A stretch of DNA of 64,000 bases from CAJQQY01 sp964564545 (GTDB taxonomy: Bacteria > Bacteroidota > Bacteroidia > Chitinophagales > Saprospiraceae). This document shows positions 58,874-64,000 of the stretch, one piece after another. Every line of letters begins with the position of its first letter. The stretch's first letter is position 1. The notes below the pieces were generated by a model that saw only the letters and a list, made by a program, of their open reading frames with translations, did no database searches and was not told where the DNA came from. The translations under genes and the position numbers were made by a program. The stretch is from positions 1-64,000 of the forward strand of contig CAZMBP010000055.1 in the NCBI GenBank assembly GCA_964564545.1. Direction: 5' to 3'.

Positions 58874-60181
58874 ATGAACGATTCAATAAAAAACAAAAAA
58901 ATTGCGATTATTGGTTTAGGGTATGTTGGACTTCCTTTAGCTGTAGAGTTTGGAAAACTGTACTCTACAGTTGGTTTTGACATTAACCAATCAAGGGTAG
59001 ATGAATTGAATAGTGGAAAAGATAGTACGCTTGAGGTCGAAGATGAGTTATTAAAATCTGTTATTCAAACTGGGGATTCAGGTTCAATCATGACAAAGAC
59101 TGGGTTACAAATTACTACAGATAATACGGTACTAAATGATTGCAATGTTTTTATCGTAACTGTTCCTACACCAACAGACAAACATCATCGTCCAATTTTG
59201 ACACCTTTATATAAAGCAAGTGAAACAGTTGGGGCAGTTTTGAAAAAAGGAGATATTGTTATTTATGAATCCACCGTTTATCCTGGAGTAACGGAAGACG
59301 AATGTGTTCCTGTTTTGGAAAAAGTATCAGGACTAAAATTCAATGAAGATTTCTTTTGTGGTTACAGCCCAGAACGAATTAATCCAGGGGACAAAAAGCA
59401 TACGGTTACCAAAATTTTAAAAGTAACTTCGGGCTCAACTCCTGAAATTGCCGAAGTTGTAGACCAAATTTACAAGTCAGTTATTACTGCAGGAACATTT
59501 AAAGCTAGTTCTTTAAAAGTGGCTGAAGCTGCAAAAGTGATAGAAAATAGTCAGCGAGATATTAATATTGCTTTCGTGAATGAGTTGTCCAAAATTTTCA
59601 ACCTGCTTGGCATTGATACACACGAAGTACTCGAAGCAGCAGGAACAAAATGGAATTTTTTACCTTTCCGTCCAGGATTAGTTGGAGGGCATTGTATTGG
59701 AGTAGATCCCTATTATTTAGCCCAAAAAGCACAAGAGGTAGGATATCATCCTGAGATCATATTAGCAGGCCGAAGATTGAATGATACTATGGGGAAATAT
59801 GTAGCAGGAGAGATTGTAAAGTTGATGGTTAAAAAAGATATTAAGGTCAAAAATTCTAATGTTCTAATGCTTGGAATTACCTTTAAGGAAAATTGTCCAG
59901 ACATTAGAAACACCAAGGCCATTGATGTTTATAATGAATTGTTGACTTACAACACAAATGTTGATGTATATGACCCATGGGCATCAAAAGAAGAAGTAAA
60001 TCATGAATACGGAATAGAGGTAATGAATGAGTTACCTAATAAAAAATATGATGCAATTGTTTTAACTGTAGCCCATAATGAATTTAGAGAAATAGAGATA
60101 AATTCCTTACAAGAACAAGATTCCGTTCTATATGACGTAAAAGGATTTTTTGAAAAAAGCATGGTTGACGCCAGACTTTAA
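58874..60181 (+). CDS. UDP-HexNAc 6-dehydrogenase (TviB/WbpO/WbpA type)
   Basis: 435 residues. The NAD-binding opening is IAIIGLGYVGLPLAVEFGK. Further motifs are VPTPTDKHHRPILTPL, YESTVYPGVTEDECVPVL and GYSPERINPGDKKHT. The catalytic Cys is in LVGGHCIGVDPYYL, and the C-terminal domain has LGITFKENCPDIRNTK. The PERINPGD variant is typical of the enzymes that oxidise UDP-GlcNAc or UDP-GalNAc to the uronate. With the 4-epimerase downstream it could make UDP-GalNAcA, as in Vi antigen, or feed UDP-GlcNAcA to WbpB. It is the only visible source of UDP-HexNAcA in the window. Confidence 0.88.
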   Translation: MNDSIKNKKIAIIGLGYVGLPLAVEFGKLYSTVGFDINQSRVDELNSGKDSTLEVEDELLKSVIQTGDSGSIMTKTGLQITTDNTVLNDCNVFIVTVPTPTDKHHRPILTPLYKASETVGAVLKKGDIVIYESTVYPGVTEDECVPVLEKVSGLKFNEDFFCGYSPERINPGDKKHTVTKILKVTSGSTPEIAEVVDQIYKSVITAGTFKASSLKVAEAAKVIENSQRDINIAFVNELSKIFNLLGIDTHEVLEAAGTKWNFLPFRPGLVGGHCIGVDPYYLAQKAQEVGYHPEIILAGRRLNDTMGKYVAGEIVKLMVKKDIKVKNSNVLMLGITFKENCPDIRNTKAIDVYNELLTYNTNVDVYDPWASKEEVNHEYGIEVMNELPNKKYDAIVLTVAHNEFREIEINSLQEQDSVLYDVKGFFEKSMVDARL

Positions 60182-60321
60182 TTGTTTAGTCTAGTTTGAG
60201 GGGTTGTTTTGTTTAATTATTTAACTCTTGCTTGGTGTTAGTTTTTGTTTATTACCCATTAAGGAATGGTCAAATGTTAACTATCTACCTAAATTGAAAA
60301 TCGAGTAATGGTCTATGAGAA

Positions 60322-60433
60322 GTGGGGCGGGAAGGGAAAGGTGAAAAATGAGGGAGCGGGAGCTTGCCTTGTGTAAAGCATTTTTTTCACCTAGAATTTT
60401 TTGGTTATTTTTTTTTCAATGAAAAAAAGAACA
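60322..60433 (+). repeat. Dispersed two-hairpin repeat, copy D
   Basis: GGTGAAAAATGAGGGAGCGGG closes with TTTTTTTCACC (perfect GGTGAAAAA / TTTTTCACC, a compensated change against copy C). The terminal hairpin is GTTATTT... / ...AAAGAAC with one mismatch. It occupies the gap 60182-60521. TAAGGAATGGTCAAAT at about 60261 also occurs at about 15596. Nothing else was seen in the gap. Confidence 0.75.
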
Positions 60434-60521
60434 AACTTCCTATAAATCACTTAGTCAAAAATTTTAACAACCTTTCCTTATTACAGAATACTCATATTCC
60501 TAATTTTAAAATAGTAACACC

Positions 60522-61502
60522 TTGATAACCAAACAAAACATATTAGTAACTGGCGGAGCAGGATTCATAGGCTCCAACATCGTAGAAGCACTTCTTAAAG
60601 ATGAACGAGTAGGAATCGTAAGAGTATTGGATAGTTTTTTAACAGGGTTTAAAAAAAATCTTGTAGAATTTCATTCTAATGATAGATTTGAATTGGTAGA
60701 AGGTGATATTACTGATTTTGACACTTGCCTTAAAGCATGTAAAGGAATAAATCTGATTACACACCAAGCAGCTCTTGGTTCTGTTCCACGAAGTATTGCA
60801 TCTCCTTTGACTACTAATGATGTAAATATTACTGGAACCTTAAACATCTTTCAAGCGGCTGTAAAGATGGGGATAAAACGGGTAGTTTTTGCTGCTTCTT
60901 CATCTACTTATGGAGATAGTAAAGGGCTACCAAAAGTAGAGCATACCATAGGAAGACCATTATCCCCATATGCCGTTACTAAATATGTAAATGAATTGTA
61001 TGCCGATGTTTTTTCTAAAACATACGACTTCGAGTATATTGGATTAAGGTATTTTAATATTTTTGGCCCAAAACAAGATCCTGGTGGTTCTTATGCTGCG
61101 GTTATTCCATTATTTTACAAAGCTGCGATAGAAAATAAGACTCCCTATATAAATGGAGATGGATCATTTAGTCGAGACTTTACCTTTGTTACTAATGCGG
61201 TTCAAGCTAATCTTCTTGGATTGTTTATCGAGAAAAAGGAAGCAGTTAATCAAATTTATAATGTAGCATGTGGAGAAAGGACGACACTTTTAGAATTATG
61301 GGAAAACATTAAAGAAATTTCTGGTACAAGGGTTGATGTGAAGCATCGTGAAAATAGAATTGGTGATGTACCTCATAGTTTAGCAGACATTTCAAAAGCA
61401 AAATCCCTACTTGGATATTCTCCAATAGTTAATGTGAGACAAGGTCTTGAAAATTCACATAAATGGTACACTAAGATCTACTCATCTTCAGATAAAAATT
61501 AA
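60522..61502 (+). CDS. UDP-N-acetylhexosamine/uronate 4-epimerase (SDR)
   Basis: 326 residues with a TTG start. NILVTGGAGFIGSNIVEALL is the GxxGxxG loop, and VLDSFLTGFKKNL supplies the adenosine side. Then come ITHQAALGSVPRSI, the catalytic SSSTYGDS with YAVTKYVNELY (Y-x-x-x-K), and LRYFNIFGPKQDPGGSYAAVIPLF. This is the TviC/WbpP/GalE-like group that interconverts GlcNAc(A) and GalNAc(A) as UDP derivatives. It follows the dehydrogenase gene after a dispersed repeat and runs straight into the nonulosonate genes. Confidence 0.85.
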   Translation: MITKQNILVTGGAGFIGSNIVEALLKDERVGIVRVLDSFLTGFKKNLVEFHSNDRFELVEGDITDFDTCLKACKGINLITHQAALGSVPRSIASPLTTNDVNITGTLNIFQAAVKMGIKRVVFAASSSTYGDSKGLPKVEHTIGRPLSPYAVTKYVNELYADVFSKTYDFEYIGLRYFNIFGPKQDPGGSYAAVIPLFYKAAIENKTPYINGDGSFSRDFTFVTNAVQANLLGLFIEKKEAVNQIYNVACGERTTLLELWENIKEISGTRVDVKHRENRIGDVPHSLADISKAKSLLGYSPIVNVRQGLENSHKWYTKIYSSSDKN

Positions 61503-61520
61503 TTTTTTAGCCGAAAAGAA

Positions 61521-62537
61521 ATGATAAAAAATAAAAAATGCTTCCTAATTGCTGAGATTGGTCAAGCCCATGATGGTAGCCTTGGAATACTACACTCATA
61601 TATTGATGTTTTAGCTTCAACAGGAATTGATGCGATTAAATTTCAAACACATATTGCAGAAGCAGAAAGTAGTATTCATGAGCCTTTTCGTGTGAAGTTC
61701 AGTTATGAAGATGATACTCGAATCGATTATTGGAAACGAATGGGCTTTAGTAAAACTCAATGGAAAGAAATCAAACAACATTGCGATGAAGTTGGACTTG
61801 AATTTATGTCTTCTCCTTTTTCTCAAGCAGCTGTTGATTTATTGGAAGAAATTGGAGTGAAAAGATATAAAATTGGATCAGGAGAAGTGACTAATTTTTT
61901 GATGCTTGAAAAAATCGCTAAAACTGGAAAACCAATTATTATTTCATCAGGAATGAGTTCATTTGAGGAACTAGATAAGTCAGTTGAGTTGATTCAGTCA
62001 TTCGGAAATGACCTTTCTATTGTACAATGTACTACTGCTTACCCAACACCTTATAATCGACTTGGACTTAACGTTATGACTGAACTTAAAGCAAAATACC
62101 CTTTTGTGAGAGTAGGACTTTCAGAACATACGGGAGAAATTTATGCTGGTATTGCTGCTGCTGCATTGGGCGCTGAACTTTTGGAATTTCATGCAGTTTT
62201 TGATAAAAGGATGTTTGGTCCTGATGCAAAGTCTTCTCTAGAGATTCAGCAAATTACAGAAATGGTGAAAGGAATAAGAGCCGTTGAATCTTCATTAAAT
62301 AATCCAATTGATAAGAATGATTTATCAAAATATGTAGAACTGAAAAAGATTTTTGAAAAATCATTAGCAGTCAATAAAGATTTACCAAAAGGACATATTA
62401 TATCCTTTGACGATTTGGAGGCTAAGAAGCCTGCAAATTATGGTATTAAAGCTTCTGAATTTCGAAAAGTAATAGGAAAAGAACTATGTCACTCCCTCAA
62501 TAAATGGGATTTTTTAACAAATGATGATTTGAAATAA
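61521..62537 (+). CDS. neuB: NeuB-family nonulosonate synthase
   Basis: 338 residues. The NeuB TIM barrel begins IAEIGQAHDGSLGILHSYID, with DAIKFQTHIAEAESS, FMSSPFSQAAVDLLEEIGVKRYKIGSGEVTNF, IVQCTTAYPTPYNRLGLN and VGLSEHTGEIYAGIAAAALGA. A C-terminal SAF domain (about 282-338) has VNKDLPKGHIISFDDLEAKKP. It condenses PEP with a 6-carbon amino sugar to sialic, legionaminic or a related acid; which one is not decided by motif. Stop and the next start are directly adjacent (TAAATG). Confidence 0.88.
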   Translation: MIKNKKCFLIAEIGQAHDGSLGILHSYIDVLASTGIDAIKFQTHIAEAESSIHEPFRVKFSYEDDTRIDYWKRMGFSKTQWKEIKQHCDEVGLEFMSSPFSQAAVDLLEEIGVKRYKIGSGEVTNFLMLEKIAKTGKPIIISSGMSSFEELDKSVELIQSFGNDLSIVQCTTAYPTPYNRLGLNVMTELKAKYPFVRVGLSEHTGEIYAGIAAAALGAELLEFHAVFDKRMFGPDAKSSLEIQQITEMVKGIRAVESSLNNPIDKNDLSKYVELKKIFEKSLAVNKDLPKGHIISFDDLEAKKPANYGIKASEFRKVIGKELCHSLNKWDFLTNDDLK

Positions 62538-63686
62538 ATGAGAAAAATAGCCGTAGTTGTAACAGCGCGTCCCTCTTATAGTAGGGTGAAAACTGCAATC
62601 AGAGCGATTTACGAGCATCCAAATTTGGAGCTTCAATTAGTTGTTGCTGCTTCTGCTTTGCTTGATCGGTATGGTACCGCTGTAAAATATATGGAAAAGG
62701 ATGGGTTTCCTATAGCAGCAAGAGTATTTAATGTTCTTGAAGGTGAAAACTTAACCGCTCAAGCAAAAACAACAGGATTAGGAATATTGGAATTATCATC
62801 TGTTTTTGAACGACTTGAACCTGATGCTGTCTTAACTGTTGCTGATCGTTTCGAAACAATGGCAACTGCTATTGCTGCTAGCTATATGAATATACCTCTA
62901 ATTCATATTCAAGGAGGAGAGGTAACAGGGAATATTGATGAAAAAGTAAGACATGCCATTACAAAATTGTCTGATTTACATTTGGTTGCATCTGAAAAGG
63001 CAGAAGAAAGAGTAGTCAAAATGGGAGAAGATCCAACGAAAGTCTTCAATACAGGCTGTCCGTCAATTGACTTAGCAGAAGAAGTATTACAAAATTCAGA
63101 ATTAGATTTTGATCCATTTGAAAGATATGGAGGAGTTGGAAGAATTCAGAATTGGGAAAATAATTATATTGTAGTCCTTCAACATCCCGTAACAACTGAG
63201 TATGCTGAATCAAGAGATCATATTGAAGAAACACTAAAAGCTATTCATGAATTAAATATGCCTACTTTTTGGTTTTGGCCAAATGTTGATGCAGGTTCCG
63301 ATGGAACATCTAAAGGTATTCGATCTTTCCGAGAACGCAATAGTATTGAACATATTCATTTTTTCAAAAATATGGAAGGAAGAGATTTCTTACGATTGCT
63401 GTATAATTCCAAATGTTTGATTGGAAATTCTAGTGTAGGAATTCGAGAGTGTGCATATATGGGAGTTCCTGTAGTGAATATTGGTTCAAGACAAAATGGA
63501 AGAGATAGAGGACAAAATGTAATTGATGTTAATTATAATAGTTCCGAGATAAAAAATGCCATTCAAGTATCTATCCAAAAAGAAAGAATTAAGGATCTCA
63601 CTTATGGAGGTGGAGATGCAGGAAAGAAAATGGCCAATATTATAGCGAAGACTGAATTAGTCTTCAAAAAAATACTTCAATACTAA
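62538..63686 (+). CDS. neuC: Hydrolysing UDP-GlcNAc 2-epimerase
   Basis: 382 residues. It opens IAVVVTARPSYSRVKTAI, followed by VLEGENLTAQAKTTGLGI, VLTVADRFETMATAIAASY, LIHIQGGEVTGNIDEKVRHAITKLSDLH, LQHPVTTEY and NSSVGIRECAYMGVPVVNIGSRQNGR. These are marks of the NeuC/LegG branch, which releases UDP and yields ManNAc or a bacillosamine-derived analogue. It supplies NeuB, encoded immediately upstream. It is distinct from the non-hydrolysing WbpI at 31596. No CMP-sugar synthetase is seen before the window ends. Confidence 0.88.
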   Translation: MRKIAVVVTARPSYSRVKTAIRAIYEHPNLELQLVVAASALLDRYGTAVKYMEKDGFPIAARVFNVLEGENLTAQAKTTGLGILELSSVFERLEPDAVLTVADRFETMATAIAASYMNIPLIHIQGGEVTGNIDEKVRHAITKLSDLHLVASEKAEERVVKMGEDPTKVFNTGCPSIDLAEEVLQNSELDFDPFERYGGVGRIQNWENNYIVVLQHPVTTEYAESRDHIEETLKAIHELNMPTFWFWPNVDAGSDGTSKGIRSFRERNSIEHIHFFKNMEGRDFLRLLYNSKCLIGNSSVGIRECAYMGVPVVNIGSRQNGRDRGQNVIDVNYNSSEIKNAIQVSIQKERIKDLTYGGGDAGKKMANIIAKTELVFKKILQY

Positions 63687-63690
63687 ACCT

Positions 63691-64000
63691 GTGAAACTTC
63701 ATATTGCTGAAACTGAAGATTTTTCTAAAGAAGTAATAGCCTTATTAAAAAAACACTTTGAGGTTACTACTGGATCAATTGAAAAAAGAAATCTAAAACA
63801 AAAACTTCAAGAAGTTGATGTTTTTTGGTTTCGGTTAGCTTATCAAATTAATAGTGAAGTTGTAGATGAATTTACTCGATGTAAATACCTTGTTAGCCCT
63901 GTGACTGGAATTGACCATTTGGACGAACAACTTTGTGAAAGAATGGGAATTGACATCATTTGTTTAAGAGGAGAAGGAGAATTTTTAAAAGAAGTTCGAG
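63691..64000 (+). CDS. D-isomer-specific 2-hydroxyacid dehydrogenase (3' end outside window)
   Basis: A GTG start four bases after neuC opens a frame that stays open to the window edge (about 103 codons). It reads KLHIAETEDFSKEVIALLKK, EVDVFWFRLAYQINSEVVDE, YLVSPVTGIDHLDEQLCERMGIDI. The last block is the typical 'x-x-G-x-D-x-x-D' element that precedes the NAD domain of D-2-hydroxyacid dehydrogenases. Members appear in nonulosonate clusters with unclear substrates. The catalytic Arg/Glu/His residues lie beyond the end. Confidence 0.7.
   Translation, partial: MKLHIAETEDFSKEVIALLKKHFEVTTGSIEKRNLKQKLQEVDVFWFRLAYQINSEVVDEFTRCKYLVSPVTGIDHLDEQLCERMGIDIICLRGEGEFLKEVR

Noticed and set aside
1..64000. 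tRNA, rRNA, toxin-antitoxin or restriction/defence genes
   Set aside because: I looked for cloverleaf-like and rRNA segments and for known defence motifs and saw none. The replicon's accessory genes are partition and KilA-N only.

Overview
The window is AT-rich bacterial DNA from a member of the Bacteroidota. The best guess is a Saprospiria/Saprospiraceae-like organism. This is inferred from type A and type B (CHU_C/gliding-motility) type IX secretion (T9SS) C-terminal sorting domains, a long PorU-type C25 sortase-like peptidase, an UpxY-type NusG paralogue, TAnnTTTG promoter boxes and frequent TTG starts. No rRNA, tRNA or CRISPR array was seen.

Region by region. (1) 1-4800: small accessory genes (GNAT, DUF2834, BNR-repeat lipoprotein, GyrI-like, DUF6624 lipoprotein, DUF7000-like, two VOC proteins). 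(2) 5053-13613: secreted proteins. These are a CotH/lamin-tail T9SS cargo, an SprB-repeat type B cargo, a copper-binding MbnP-like protein with its MbnH-like di-heme peroxidase, and a YHYH-domain cargo. Large palindromes and dispersed hairpin repeats separate them. (3) 13832-35346: a surface-glycan block. It holds wbpD, wbpB, a FemAB/VimA-like GNAT, two FkbM methyltransferases, an asparagine-synthase-like amidotransferase, a glycosyltransferase, a Wzx flippase, a PorU-like long sortase, a GT39-like enzyme, an SGNH hydrolase broken by a 13-bp tandem duplication, a Wzy/WaaL-like ligase, wbpI, a deacetylase and wbpE. Together these resemble the Wbp/Vim pathway that makes the sugar anchoring T9SS cargo in Porphyromonas and Tannerella.

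(4) 35726-40257: a complete plasmid-type replicon. It has a KilA-N gene, a Rep_3/RepB initiator, about 17 direct iterons phased at roughly 20-23 bp and bounded by inverted copies, a second repeat class, a ParA/ParF ATPase and a ParG-like ribbon-helix-helix protein. Nearby genes point away from it on both sides (all on + to the right, mostly on - for 10 kb to the left). (5) 40429-48073: a Wzi-like barrel, a LytS/LytTR two-component pair and cobalamin-dependent metH. (6) 48281-50100: an intact IS3-family element and the stump of a relative. (7) 50126-64000: capsule export (SLBB/Wza-like, Wzz-like), regulators (wHTH-nucleotidyltransferase, UpxY), cysC-cysD-cysN, and a nonulosonate/uronate sugar cluster (TviB/WbpA-like dehydrogenase, 4-epimerase, NeuB, NeuC and a partial 2-hydroxyacid dehydrogenase running off the end).

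The main themes are building and exporting surface polysaccharide and decorating or anchoring secreted proteins, around an embedded iteron replicon. Housekeeping genes (metH, cysDNC) on one side argue for a chromosome or chromid rather than a small plasmid. Several dispersed intergenic repeat families, two of them with compensatory base changes in their stems, are the least explained material here.
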